A DNA stretch of 43,811 nucleotides from a bacterium (GCA_035505375.1 DATJQV010000046.1:1-43811), one strand, 5' to 3'; positions 32,242 through 40,565 are shown, counted from the stretch's first letter. The notes: generated by a model not told the origin, from the letters alone. Numbers and translations: made by a program.

Positions 32242-32985
32242 TTACCTTCGTCCGGCGGGCGCGGCCACGATCAGGTTCACCGTGTCAAGGTCGCGGACCG
32301 TCATGCCTTCCTCAGGGTACTGAACCAGCACGTTGCCGGCCGGTTCGTCACTCGGGGCGCGCTTGACCTCGCCGAGAGACAGGCCCTGCGACGTGATGAC
32401 GCCCTGTGCGCTTGCCAGGCTCATGCCGACAAGGGTCGGCATGGGGAAGCTGCCGGTCCGAGAGGCGACCTGGACCGAAACGCGGTCGCCTTCTTCCACA
32501 TCTTCACCTGCCGCGGGCCGTGTCGACACGACCTGTCCTTGCGGCAGGGTGGGAGAACGGAGCGACTCGACGCCGGCCAGCACGAGGCCGGATTCGGTGA
32601 GCAGGGCGCTGGCCCGCGCCAGGGTCAGACCTTCGACGTGCGGGACCTTCATTCTGGCCCCGCCGTGGCTGATGTCGAGCTGTACCTGCCGTCCCGTTTT
32701 GACCCGCTGTCCGGGCTCGGGGTGTTGGGCCACGATGCGGTCCGGGGGCACGGTTGCGTTGGATACGCTGCGCACCTCGCCGATGACCAGGCCTGCCTTG
32801 AGCAGAGATTCGGTTGCCGCGAACCGGTCCATGCCGATGACGCTGGGCACGGTTGTCTCCCGGCCGCGGCGGACGAAGAGCGGCATCAGGAACCAGTTCA
32901 GGGCCGCCACCAGCGCGGCAAGAACGAGCACGAAGATGAGCAATCCGCGCAGCTTGTGGCTTCGGTGCTTGCGAGGCTGCTTCAT
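32242..32985 (-). CDS. Membrane-anchored PASTA-domain protein
   Basis: A 247-residue protein: basic N-terminus, one membrane helix (about 13-33) and three PASTA domains (about 45-108, 112-175, 180-242), marked by VPSVIGM, VPHVEGL and MPTLVGM with ...GxVV..P..G. PASTA domains sense or bind peptidoglycan. Usually they are the outer part of a Ser/Thr kinase or PBP, but here no kinase domain precedes them. Start overlaps the fmt stop (ATGA), so it is part of the def-fmt operon. Confidence 0.9.
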   Translation of the reverse strand: MKQPRKHRSHKLRGLLIFVLVLAALVAALNWFLMPLFVRRGRETTVPSVIGMDRFAATESLLKAGLVIGEVRSVSNATVPPDRIVAQHPEPGQRVKTGRQVQLDISHGGARMKVPHVEGLTLARASALLTESGLVLAGVESLRSPTLPQGQVVSTRPAAGEDVEEGDRVSVQVASRTGSFPMPTLVGMSLASAQGVITSQGLSLGEVKRAPSDEPAGNVLVQYPEEGMTVRDLDTVNLIVAAPAGRR

Positions 32986-33914
32986 GCTGCGGCGAATCTG
33001 TCGCCTTCAACCAGGCGATGGCCGTTACGGAAAGACGTGCCGGTCTGAGCCCGGCTGCCTTCGGGTTTCAGTTCGGTTATCTCGACTGCGCCGGAGCCGG
33101 TCGCGACAACCAGGCCGGCGTGCAACACCAGCAGCCGGCCGGGCTCGCCGCCGTCAGTGGCTGCATGGAGACGCGAGCGGAGCAGGACGACCCGCCGGCC
33201 GCGGAACCCGGTTACTGCGCCGGGCTCGGGAGACAGCGCGCGGATGTGGTTGTGGACATGCGAAGCCGGTTCGCGCCAGTCGACAGGGCGCTCGGACTTG
33301 GCGATTTTCGAGGCGCGGGTTGCCAGCCCGGGGGCCTGGGGAGTGCGGTTTGCTCTGCCTTCCTGCAGTCGAGCCATGGCATCCAGTATCAGCCGGGCGC
33401 CGAGAGTTGACAGCCGTCGAGAGAGTTCTCCCGCGGTCTCGTCCGGGTCGACCGGAACGACGACCTGTTCAAGAATGTCACCGGCGTCAATCTGCTCGGA
33501 CAGAGCGATGACCGTCACGCCGGTTTCCGGTTCGCCGGACATGAGCGCGCGCTGAATCGGCGCAGCGCCCCGGAAACGAGGCAGCAGCGACGGGTGGATG
33601 TTGAGAAATCCGAGCCTGGGCGCAGCCAGCAGGGGCGGCTTGAGGATGTAGCCGTAGGCGGCGAGGACCGCGATGTCGGGCCGCAGCGACGCGAGTTCGG
33701 TGACGAAGGCCGGGTCGTTCGGGTTCGCCGGCGTCGACACCTGCAGGTCCAGCGCGCGGGCCTCCTGCTCAACCGGGCTCGGCGTCAGCTTCCGGCCGCG
33801 GCCGCTGGGTTTGGGAGGGGCGGCAACGACCCGGGCGACATCATGCCGAGACTTGACCAGCGCCTGAAGGGCCGGAACCGCGAAATCGCAGGTGCCGAAG
33901 AAGGCTACCCGCAT
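32982..33914 (-). CDS. fmt: Methionyl-tRNA formyltransferase
   Basis: Formylates initiator Met-tRNA. The 310-residue protein has FFGTCDFAVPAL, AAYGYILKPPLL, NIHPSLLPRFRGAAPIQRA with the catalytic Asn/His, and IDAGDI with the catalytic Asp, followed by the C-terminal OB-like domain. It overlaps def by 10 nt at its start and the PASTA gene by 4 nt at its end. Confidence 0.96.
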   Translation of the reverse strand: MRVAFFGTCDFAVPALQALVKSRHDVARVVAAPPKPSGRGRKLTPSPVEQEARALDLQVSTPANPNDPAFVTELASLRPDIAVLAAYGYILKPPLLAAPRLGFLNIHPSLLPRFRGAAPIQRALMSGEPETGVTVIALSEQIDAGDILEQVVVPVDPDETAGELSRRLSTLGARLILDAMARLQEGRANRTPQAPGLATRASKIAKSERPVDWREPASHVHNHIRALSPEPGAVTGFRGRRVVLLRSRLHAATDGGEPGRLLVLHAGLVVATGSGAVEITELKPEGSRAQTGTSFRNGHRLVEGDRFAAA

Positions 33915-34441
33915 TGCTCTCTCTCTCGGTTTTCCAGCTCCTTGAGCTTGGTGCTGATGAGCTTGCGTCGGGCATCGCTCAGGTGGTCGATGAACAGGAC
34001 GCCGTCGAGGTGCTCGAGCTCGTGCAGCATTGCGCGGGCGAGGAGCCTCGTGCCTTCGACGGTAATCGGCCGCAGTTCTTCGTCCAGTCCTGCCATCCGG
34101 ACGAACTCGGGCCGGGGCAGGAAATCGTACAAACCCGGCAGGGAGAGACAGCCCTCTTCAGCCTCGACCAGTCCTTCGGTCGCCACGACCCGGGGGTTGA
34201 TGAGACAGTAGGCTTCATGGTCGACGTCGGCGGCAAGCGGGTTGATGGTGAAGACCGCAACCGGCTCCGCAAGCTGGTTGGCGGCAAGGCCGAGGCCGTC
34301 CTGCGTGAACATGCTGACCTTCAGGTCCTCAAGGAACTGGATGAGCTCCGGCGTCAGCTTTTCGATCAGACGCGACTTCGTTCGCAGTACGGGGTTGCCG
34401 TAGAGTACGACTCGGCGATTCACCCCAGCCGGCCTGGCCAT
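33905..34441 (-). CDS. def: Peptide deformylase
   Basis: Removes the formyl group from nascent proteins. The 178-residue metalloenzyme has motif 1 GLGLAANQ, motif 2 EEGCLSLPG (Cys metal ligand) and motif 3 HELEHLDG (two His ligands and the catalytic Glu). The last is HELEH rather than the more frequent HEFDH. It lies 4 nt behind yajC and overlaps fmt, the usual def-fmt pair. Confidence 0.96.
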   Translation of the reverse strand: MARPAGVNRRVVLYGNPVLRTKSRLIEKLTPELIQFLEDLKVSMFTQDGLGLAANQLAEPVAVFTINPLAADVDHEAYCLINPRVVATEGLVEAEEGCLSLPGLYDFLPRPEFVRMAGLDEELRPITVEGTRLLARAMLHELEHLDGVLFIDHLSDARRKLISTKLKELENREREQCG

Positions 34442-34445
34442 CTGG

Positions 34446-34778
34446 CTATTTCTCAGCTCCGAACTTGTAGCTTACCGCGCTCTTGTCGATTTCGAGCTCG
34501 GTGTTCTCAGCGACCTTGACCAGGAAGGTCTGTTCCTTCACGTTGGACACGATGCCGTGGATGCCGGCTCCCAGCACCACGCGGTCCCCGCGCTTGATCT
34601 GCTCCAGCATCTGCGAGTGCTTCTTCTGGCGACGCTGCTGAGGCAGTATCATCAGGAAGTAGAGCACCGCGAATATCAGGATTATCGGCAGGAAGCCGAG
34701 CATCGAGTTCATGCCGCCGCCGGCAGCAGGTGCGGCCGCAGCCGGGGCCGGGGTCTGGGCGAAGGCGATTCCGAACAT
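34446..34778 (-). CDS. yajC: Preprotein translocase accessory subunit YajC
   Basis: A 110-residue protein with one membrane helix (about 27-46, FLPIILIFAVLYFLMILPQQ) preceded by an Ala/Pro/Gly-rich periplasmic end and followed by the conserved RRQKKHSQMLEQIKRGDRVV and the GIHGIV...E cytoplasmic domain. YajC associates with SecDF-SecYEG. ATG at 34778 has AAAGGAG 5 nt upstream; a start 18 nt further up is less likely. A GGGCAATTGCCC palindrome (34791-34802) lies just before the ribosome-binding site. Confidence 0.93.
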   Translation of the reverse strand: MFGIAFAQTPAPAAAAPAAGGGMNSMLGFLPIILIFAVLYFLMILPQQRRQKKHSQMLEQIKRGDRVVLGAGIHGIVSNVKEQTFLVKVAENTELEIDKSAVSYKFGAEK

Positions 34779-34838
34779 CAGTTCTCCTTTGGGCAATTGC
34801 CCTTGTGCGGTTCTTCTTCAATCGGGTCGGGCACGGGC

Positions 34839-35465
34839 TCAACCACGTGACGGGCGTCGGTACAGCCGGTGCCGCTTCACATAAGCGTTCACTCTCACAG
34901 GTAACATATACCGGACAGAATGGCCTTTGGCAAGCCTTGCCCGGATTGCCGCGGCCGAGATTCCGACCGGGATGATTGCGCGGAACAGCACCCGTCTCGG
35001 GTCGTGCCCGGGACACAAGGGGGGGCGTTCCACGCCCGGCCGGCTCATTACCACGATCCGGGCGAGGCGGGTGAGCAGGTCGGGCCGGTGCCAGGTTGAC
35101 ACTTCCCGATACTGGTCGGAGCCGACGATCAGGAACAGCGCGGCGTCAGGGTGAAGCGACCGGAGCTCGATCAGCGTGTCAGCAGTGTAGGAGGGGCCGG
35201 GCCGATGCTCTTCAATCCGGCACAGCTCGAACCCGCGTTCGCCCTCGACGGCAAGCCGCGTCATTTCCAGCCGGTGGCGATAGGCAGCAAGTGGTTCGCG
35301 CTTGTGCGGCGGACGGGCGGCCGGCACGAACAGCACCCGGTCCAGCCGCAGTTGCCGACCGACTTCGTCGACCGCCAGCAGATGTCCGAAGTGAATCGGA
35401 TTGAAAGACCCACCGAACACGCCGAGCCGGGGCCGCACTTCAGGCCGATTCCGATCTCGAACCAC
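34839..35465 (-). CDS. nadD: Nicotinate-nucleotide adenylyltransferase
   Basis: Joins nicotinate mononucleotide and ATP in NAD synthesis. The nucleotidyltransferase motif GGSFNPIHFGHL near the N-terminus and the C-terminal ISAAAIRARLAKGHSVRYMLP are diagnostic; PSYTADTL and FLIVGSDQY also fit. The start is uncertain: GTG at 35465 lies inside a repeat-like ACCACAGAGC block, while GTG at 35438 would open directly before the conserved fold. No clear Shine-Dalgarno for either. Confidence 0.93.
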   Translation of the reverse strand: MVRDRNRPEVRPRLGVFGGSFNPIHFGHLLAVDEVGRQLRLDRVLFVPAARPPHKREPLAAYRHRLEMTRLAVEGERGFELCRIEEHRPGPSYTADTLIELRSLHPDAALFLIVGSDQYREVSTWHRPDLLTRLARIVVMSRPGVERPPLCPGHDPRRVLFRAIIPVGISAAAIRARLAKGHSVRYMLPVRVNAYVKRHRLYRRPSRG

Positions 35466-35566
35466 AGAGCGTACAGAGATCCGGAGAGCGGGAGCCGGAC
35501 TCCGGCTTCAGCCACTCCGTGCTCACAGTGAACCCCGTGGTTGGTCCAATTCCGGTTTTGGGGACT

Positions 35567-36316
35567 TCAGCTCGTGCGACCGAGGATGGCGCGGGCGAGC
35601 TTCTTGACCGCAGGTTCACATTCGCCCGTGACGAGCTCGCTCAGCATGGCACGGGCCTTGGTGGTGTCTCCGGTTTCGAGCAGGCAGTTCGCGAAACGGT
35701 ACTTCTCAACGCCGGGCCAACGCTGTGCGGGGAAGCTATCGTTGACGTGGTTGTAGTAGACCAGCGCCGATTTGTACTCACCCGAGGTGTAGTAGATGCG
35801 CGCGGCGTCGAATTCGCGGAGTGCAAGCCGCTCGCCGATCTCGCCGCGCAGCTGTTCAACCTGACCCCGAAGAGGCGAGTCGGGGAAGGTCTCCAGGAAC
35901 TGGTCTATGGTCTCGCGGGCCTTCAGCGTCCGAGTCTGGTCGCGGATCGGCCCGGGTGCCGAACGCAGATAGGATACCGCCAGCTTGTAGGTGGCATCCT
36001 CCTGGAAGCGGCTGTTGGGGAAGCTCTTCAGGTAGAAGTCAAACTCGTTCTGGGCGTCGACGTAGTCCTTGCTTCGAAAGTAGCTTTCGGCAAGGTAGTA
36101 CTGCGCGTCCGACGCCTGGCGCGAGCCGGCGAAGTTGAAGATGATGAAGGTGAACTGGTCTTCGGCCTTGCTGTACCGCTTCGCCTCCATGTCACCGACC
36201 GCCTGGTCAATGGCTTGCTGGGCGTCCTGGGGAATGGGGGGTAGTTGCGCGCGCTTGGGGCAACCGGTAGCGGCAAGCGCAAGCAAAAGGAACATGAGTC
36301 GCCGAAGCCGCATCAT
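35567..36316 (-). CDS. bamD: Outer membrane assembly lipoprotein BamD
   Basis: BamD is the TPR lipoprotein of the BAM complex that inserts outer membrane barrels. The 249-residue protein has a lipoprotein signal with lipobox LAATGC (Cys19) and five TPR-like helical pairs, including YYLAESYFRSKDYVDAQNEF and LKSFPNSRFQEDATYKLA. Start overlaps the preceding stop (ATGA). No BamA is in the window. With lpxB it shows a diderm envelope. Confidence 0.92.
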   Translation of the reverse strand: MMRLRRLMFLLLALAATGCPKRAQLPPIPQDAQQAIDQAVGDMEAKRYSKAEDQFTFIIFNFAGSRQASDAQYYLAESYFRSKDYVDAQNEFDFYLKSFPNSRFQEDATYKLAVSYLRSAPGPIRDQTRTLKARETIDQFLETFPDSPLRGQVEQLRGEIGERLALREFDAARIYYTSGEYKSALVYYNHVNDSFPAQRWPGVEKYRFANCLLETGDTTKARAMLSELVTGECEPAVKKLARAILGRTS

Positions 36317-37128
36317 GCCAGCCTCACAACTTCCCTGACAATCGCGGTCAGGTTGGGCTCGGCCTTGGCTGCCATGGCAAGCACGTGGGATAGTTCAACC
36401 GGCCGCATCGCGTCGGGTAGTCCCATGTCGGTTATCACCGAGAACCCGAGCACGCGCAGACCGGCGTGCCGGGCCACGATGACTTCAGGCACGGTGGACA
36501 TGCCGACGACGTCGGCGCCGACGGCACGGATATAGCGGTACTCGGCCGCGGTTTCGAGGTTCGGGCCGGTGACCCACGCATAGACCGCGGGGTGAAGCCG
36601 GATACCGAGCGTCAGCGCGACATCCACGGCCAGGTTGACGAGCGTCGGATCGTAGCAGTCGGTCATGTGCGGGAACCTGGGCCCGAGCGAGTCGTCATTC
36701 GGCCCGCGCAGCGGATTCACCCCGGTCAGGTTGATGTGGTCGGTGATGACCGCGACCTCGCCGGCTCGTAACTGCGGGTTGACCCCGCCGGAGGCGTTGG
36801 AGACGATCAGCGTGTTGATGCCCAGCTCCTTCATCACCCGCACCGGGTGGGTAATCTGCTGTGCATCGTAGCCTTCGTAGTAGTGGAATCGGCCCTGCAT
36901 GACTACTACAGCCCGACCGTTCAGGCTGCCGAATATGAGACGGCCGCGGTGGCTCTCGACCGTAGGGACAGGGAAGAATGGGATGTCTTCATACGGAACC
37001 ACAGCCTCGGACTTCACTTCCTGAGCCAGTTTGCCGATTCCGGTGCCGAGGATGATGCCGAGTTCGGGCCGAAAACCGGTCTTAGTTCTTATCGCCTGGA
37101 CGCTTTGTGCTATCTGCTGCTTCAGCAT
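36313..37128 (-). CDS. punA: Purine nucleoside phosphorylase, trimeric PunA type
   Basis: Cleaves inosine and guanosine with phosphate in purine salvage. The 271-residue protein has ILGTGIGKLA, the phosphate-binding MQGRFHYYEGY, VSNASGGVNPQL, MTDCYDP, GPNLETAAEYRYIRAVGADVVGMSTVPE and VITDMG. ATG at 37128 opens the conserved MLKQQIAQSVQ; it lies 47 nt inside the end of divIVA, with AGGA upstream. A longer frame has no similarity. Trimeric PNPs with these motifs usually do not accept adenosine. Confidence 0.94.
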   Translation of the reverse strand: MLKQQIAQSVQAIRTKTGFRPELGIILGTGIGKLAQEVKSEAVVPYEDIPFFPVPTVESHRGRLIFGSLNGRAVVVMQGRFHYYEGYDAQQITHPVRVMKELGINTLIVSNASGGVNPQLRAGEVAVITDHINLTGVNPLRGPNDDSLGPRFPHMTDCYDPTLVNLAVDVALTLGIRLHPAVYAWVTGPNLETAAEYRYIRAVGADVVGMSTVPEVIVARHAGLRVLGFSVITDMGLPDAMRPVELSHVLAMAAKAEPNLTAIVREVVRLA

Positions 37129-37582
37129 TGGGTGTCCTGTCCCGCATTCGTTCCGCCATCGCAAGGTAGGTCCGCGCAATGCCGGCAACCTCGTCGCTCA
37201 GGGTCGCGCGCTTCGCCTTGAGCGCCCGCAGTTCGTCCCCGACGTTTCGTATCTGCTCCTGCGCATCATGCTTGATACGCTCGGCCTCGAGTTTCGCCTT
37301 CTGGATGACCAGCTCTGCTTCCTTCTTCGCTTCCTCGTGAAGCTGGTTGGTCGCCTTCTGTGCAGTCACCAATGTGTCCTTCAGCAACTGCTCGGTCTTC
37401 TCGTAGGCCTCCACGTGTCTCGTGAGTTCCGCTATCTTCTCAGTGAGCTGGGCCCGTTCTTTGCGCAGGTTCTCAATCTCGTCGGCGAGTTCCCCGATGA
37501 ACTCCTCGACCTCGGCCTTGGCCAGACCGCGCTTCTCGGCCGTGAAGGTCTTCTTTCTGATGTCCATGGGTGTGATAGCCAT
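37082..37582 (-). CDS. DivIVA-domain coiled-coil protein
   Basis: A 166-residue protein. The start MAITPMDIRKKTF...EVEEFIGELADEI is the membrane-binding DivIVA/GpsB N-terminal domain, followed by a long coiled coil (about 30-145). DivIVA proteins sense negative membrane curvature and organise poles or division. ATG at 37582 is chosen over the GTG one codon upstream because the -10 box ends 6 nt before it. The gene heads a divIVA-punA-bamD unit and overlaps punA by 47 nt. Confidence 0.88.
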   Translation of the reverse strand: MAITPMDIRKKTFTAEKRGLAKAEVEEFIGELADEIENLRKERAQLTEKIAELTRHVEAYEKTEQLLKDTLVTAQKATNQLHEEAKKEAELVIQKAKLEAERIKHDAQEQIRNVGDELRALKAKRATLSDEVAGIARTYLAMAERMRDRTPNAEAADSTKRPGDKN

Positions 37583-37588
37583 CACGGG

Positions 37589-37616
37589 ATTCTATCAGAA
37601 CGCTCAAGCCTGTCAA
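37589..37616 (-). promoter_or_regulatory. Promoter of divIVA-punA-bamD, leaderless type
   Basis: On the minus strand TTGACA (37611-37616), 16-bp spacer, TAGAAT (37589-37594), 6 nt to ATG at 37582. The divergent gene has its own promoter. Confidence 0.78.
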
Positions 37617-37705
37617 CGGAAACGGAAACAGTCCAGGGAAAGGGACAGAGGGACAAGGCGATCGAGTGAGCAGCGCACGGACGAAGGCGGAGGAGTGAGT
37701 TCCGA

Positions 37706-37732
37706 CACTGCGAACTGCAAACTGGTCACTGG
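37706..37732. repeat. Heptamer-period element, exact copy at 40325
   Basis: Twenty-seven nt of AACTGCA/AACTGGT-type heptamers, identical to 40325-40351. Confidence 0.8.
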
Positions 37733-37759
37733 CAACTCGCGGCGCAGTCGCGCCGCGTG

Positions 37760-37787
37760 TTGACTATTCTTTGCCTGTTTCTATGAT
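37760..37787 (+). promoter_or_regulatory. Promoter of the DUF3108-like gene, leaderless type
   Basis: TTGACT (37760-37765), 16-bp spacer, TATGAT (37782-37787), then 6 nt to ATG at 37794, so transcription should begin at or next to the A of the start codon. Confidence 0.78.
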
Positions 37788-37793
37788 TGCCCG

Positions 37794-38468
37794 ATGCTCT
37801 CCGTCCTTGCCGCGCTGGCCATCGTGGCCGTCCCGGGTGAGCGGTTCGACTACGGCCTGCGCTACGGTCCGGTCAACATCGGTACGCTCGTCCTTGAGAC
37901 GCTTGAGCCGGAAACGGTCGGCACCGACAATTGCTGGCACTTCCGGGCCGACCTGGAATTAACGCGGTCGTTCTCCTGGTTGTTCTGGGCCAGCTACCGG
38001 CTGGAGACGTGGTGCCGGGCGGCCGACATGGTGACGCTACGGTCGTACAAACGGAGCCGGGAGCCTCATTACCGCGCTGAGTGGACTGCCGACTATGGCC
38101 CCGGCGATTCGGTCGTCACCTATTCGAGCGGCCAGACCATCTCAATCGAGCCGGGAGCCCGCGACCTGCTGTCGACCTGGTACTATTTCCGGACACTACC
38201 GCTCGTGCCCGGTGACACGGTGAGGACAGCGCTTCATGTAGACCGGCACAACTACCATCTGGTTGCGGTCGCCCGCGCGGCCAAGACCGTATCCACGCCC
38301 GCCGGGGTCTTTGACTGCATAGCGGTTGTCCCGAACGCGGGTGGTCCGCTGGGCACGGTGTACCTGACGGACGATGAAGAGCGCATACCAGTTTCCATTC
38401 GCACGAGGGTGGGAGGTCTGGTGGTGAGTGCGTCGCTTCGCTCAATATCAAATGAGGAGGAGCCTTGA
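37794..38468 (+). CDS. DUF3108-like periplasmic protein
   Basis: A 224-residue protein with a short hydrophobic N-terminus (MLSVLAALAIVAVPG) that may be a signal peptide. The segments GERFDYGLRYGPVNIGTLVLE, YRLETWC, YFRTLPLVPGDTV and GVFDCIAVVP follow the pattern of DUF3108, a lipocalin-like barrel family near envelope genes. It is leaderless by promoter position. Its stop overlaps the manC start (TTGA), so it may serve surface polysaccharide export; that is inference. Confidence 0.75.
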   Translation: MLSVLAALAIVAVPGERFDYGLRYGPVNIGTLVLETLEPETVGTDNCWHFRADLELTRSFSWLFWASYRLETWCRAADMVTLRSYKRSREPHYRAEWTADYGPGDSVVTYSSGQTISIEPGARDLLSTWYYFRTLPLVPGDTVRTALHVDRHNYHLVAVARAAKTVSTPAGVFDCIAVVPNAGGPLGTVYLTDDEERIPVSIRTRVGGLVVSASLRSISNEEEP

Positions 38469-39535
38469 ATCTGCACGCGGTTATCCTGTGCGGCGGCAGG
38501 GGAGAACGGTTCTGGCCTAAGAGCCGCCGTGGACTGCCTAAGCAGTTCATAACGTTGTTCGGCCGGCAATCGCTGACTCAGGAGACCAGCGCGCGCGTCC
38601 TGCCGCTCTGTCCGTACGGTAGTCAGCTCTTTGTGGCGCCGGCCGAGTTCGAACCGGTGCTGCGTCGCCAGCTTGGGCATGACGCGAACCTTGTGTTTGA
38701 GCCGATGGGGCGTAATACAGCGCCTGCCATCGGCCTTGCCGCCGAGTACCTCGCGGTAAAGGCCCCGGACGCAACGATGCTGGTCCTGCCGGCCGACCAC
38801 TTGATCGAGGACCGAAACGCTTTCCTGAAGGCAGTGCGGGCGGGGGCAAAACTGGCGCAGCGGGGATTGCTCGTTACATTCGGAGTCCGCCCGGAGCGGC
38901 CGGATACAGGGTACGGCTACATACAACTCGGTAACCGGATTGCGGGAGAAGGGCAACTGACTGCCCACCAGGTGCAGGCCTTCAAGGAGAAGCCCAGCCC
39001 GGCCAGAGCACGCGCATATCTCGCGGCCGGTGAGTATGTATGGAACAGCGGCATGTTCATCTGGCGCGTGGACGCAATCTTGTCCGCATTCCGGACGTTC
39101 ATGCCCGACTTCCATGACGAATTGGAGGAGTTCGGCAAGTCCATCGGCACGCGTCGAGAGAAAGCGGCGCTTGCACGTCTGTACCGACATTCGCCGTCCA
39201 TTTCGATCGACTACGCGGTGATGGAAAAGGCGGACAACGTCGCCTGCGTGCGCGGCTCGTTCGATTGGGACGACGTCGGGTCCTGGCTGGCTCTGGCCCG
39301 TCACGCGAAGCCCGACGATTCGGGTAATGTGGCCAACGGCCGGCTCGTCGCCAAGGACTCATCCCGCTGCATAGTTGACTCGGACTTTGGCATCGTAGCA
39401 GCCCTGGGCGTCAAGGACCTTGTCATCGTGCGCGCCGGAGATGCGGTGCTGGTTGCGGACAAGAAGCGACTAGGGCAGATCAAGCAGCTCATCGCCGACA
39501 TCGCCGCCCTTCAAGATGGCCGCCGCTTCCTGTGA
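38465..39535 (+). CDS. manC: Mannose-1-phosphate guanylyltransferase
   Basis: Makes GDP-mannose for surface glycans. The 356-residue enzyme has the pyrophosphorylase signature LCGGRGERFWPKSR, EPMGRNTAPAIGLAA, VLPADHLIED, the FKEKP substrate motif, GEYVWNSGMFIW and the metal site near SFDWDDVGSW. It lacks a fused phosphomannose isomerase domain. TTG start at 38465 with GGAGG upstream, coupled to the preceding gene. Confidence 0.94.
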   Translation: MNLHAVILCGGRGERFWPKSRRGLPKQFITLFGRQSLTQETSARVLPLCPYGSQLFVAPAEFEPVLRRQLGHDANLVFEPMGRNTAPAIGLAAEYLAVKAPDATMLVLPADHLIEDRNAFLKAVRAGAKLAQRGLLVTFGVRPERPDTGYGYIQLGNRIAGEGQLTAHQVQAFKEKPSPARARAYLAAGEYVWNSGMFIWRVDAILSAFRTFMPDFHDELEEFGKSIGTRREKAALARLYRHSPSISIDYAVMEKADNVACVRGSFDWDDVGSWLALARHAKPDDSGNVANGRLVAKDSSRCIVDSDFGIVAALGVKDLVIVRAGDAVLVADKKRLGQIKQLIADIAALQDGRRFL

Positions 39536-39545
39536 CCTTCCATCA

Positions 39546-39645
39546 GGGGCTCGGGGTTGGGGACTAGGGGCGAGGCTGGGCATTCGGACACCTCTGGCGC
39601 CAACTCTGGACTCTGGATTCTGCATTCTGGTTTCTGAATTCTCCC
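39546..39645. repeat. Two heptamer-period blocks between manC and rdgB
   Basis: GGGGCTC/GGGGTTG/GGGACTA units at 39546-39580 and TTCTGCA/TTCTGGT/TTCTGAA units at 39603-39645, ending 7 nt before the rdgB start. Confidence 0.7.
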
Positions 39646-39652
39646 CTTCCTG

Positions 39653-40261
39653 ATGAAACTCCTCCTCGCCACCCGCAACCGCAACAAAGTCGTCGAGATG
39701 CAGCGTGCGCTTGAAGGCACCGGATGGCAGGTGATGCTGCTATCGGATGTCCCAGGTGCGCCGGAAGTGGAAGAGGACGGAGCCACGTTCGAAGAGAATG
39801 CGCTCAAGAAGGCGCGCAGCGCGGCCCGGTTCGCCAACCTGTGGACGCTGGCTGAGGACTCCGGCCTGGAGATAGATGCGCTCGGGGGAGAGCCGGGAGT
39901 AAGGTCGGCCCGCTACGCGGGCGAAGGCGCGAGCGATGCCGACCGCATCCGGAAGGTTCTGGCCCAGCTCGTATCGGTCCGTGACGAACAACGCATGGCC
40001 CGGTTCCGCTGTGTGATGTGCGTCGTCGAACCATGCGGTGATGAGAGATGCTTCGAGGGTCGCTGCGAGGGTCGGATTGCCCATTGCTCACGTGGCTCGT
40101 CCGGGTTCGGATACGACCCGATATTCATCCCTGAAGGGTACGAGCAGACGTTTGCCGAACTCGGCCTGAGCGTCAAGAGCACAATCAGCCACCGCGCCCG
40201 CGCTCTACAGCAGGTGATTGCGTTTCTGCGCGAGACGGAGGAGAGCCGGAGACCTGAGTAA
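39653..40261 (+). CDS. rdgB: Non-canonical purine NTP pyrophosphatase (RdgB/HAM1)
   Basis: Hydrolyses ITP/dITP and XTP to protect DNA and RNA. The 202-residue product has LLATRNRNKVVEM, the catalytic TLAEDSGLEIDAL, PGVRSARYAGEGA, the GRIAHCSRGSSGFGYDPIFIP loop and the C-terminal SHRARAL. No ribosome-binding site is strong; it is probably cotranscribed with manC through the heptamer blocks. Confidence 0.96.
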   Translation: MKLLLATRNRNKVVEMQRALEGTGWQVMLLSDVPGAPEVEEDGATFEENALKKARSAARFANLWTLAEDSGLEIDALGGEPGVRSARYAGEGASDADRIRKVLAQLVSVRDEQRMARFRCVMCVVEPCGDERCFEGRCEGRIAHCSRGSSGFGYDPIFIPEGYEQTFAELGLSVKSTISHRARALQQVIAFLRETEESRRPE

Positions 40262-40324
40262 CCGCAGGTTATGCAGATGGCGCAGATTCCCTTCGAGCCT
40301 GGACCCCAGAATCTCCGGGTTCCT

Positions 40325-40351
40325 CACTGCGAACTGCAAACTGGTCACTGG
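40325..40351. repeat. Heptamer-period element, exact copy of 37706-37732
   Basis: An identical 27-nt copy in the same orientation, 2.6 kb away. Confidence 0.8.
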
Positions 40352-40416
40352 GCAAAACGGGGACTGTACCTTCGCAGGGCCCTGTGCGACTCCCAGGGAC
40401 TGTCCCCGCTTTGCCC
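40350..40416. repeat. REP-like long palindrome
   Basis: Outer arms GGGCAAAACGGGGAC (40350-40364) and GTCCCCGCTTTGCCC (40402-40416) match at 14 of 15 positions around a 37-nt centre that includes a GGGCCC core. It resembles REP-type elements mobilised by RAYT transposases; no such gene is in the window. Confidence 0.6.
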
Positions 40417-40425
40417 AAGAGCGAA

Positions 40426-40454
40426 TTGACTTCTGTCCGAATCCCGTCTATATT
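40426..40454 (+). promoter_or_regulatory. Promoter of tRNA-Pro
   Basis: TTGACT (40426-40431), 17-bp spacer, TATATT (40449-40454), 29 nt before the tRNA. Confidence 0.7.
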
Positions 40455-40483
40455 AACGAAGAGTGACGAACACAGGTTCTTTC

Positions 40484-40558
40484 CGGGGAGTAGCGCAGCC
40501 CGGTTAGCGCACCACGCTTGGGACGTGGGGGCCGCTGGTTCAAATCCAGTCTCCCCGA
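40484..40558 (+). tRNA. tRNA-Pro (anticodon TGG)
   Basis: Acceptor CGGGGAG/CTCCCCG, D stem GCGC/GCGC, anticodon stem CCACG/CGTGG with loop CTTGGGA (anticodon TGG), T arm GCTGG-TTCAAAT-CCAGT, discriminator A. CCA not encoded. Confidence 0.97.
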
Positions 40559-40565
40559 TTTAGGA

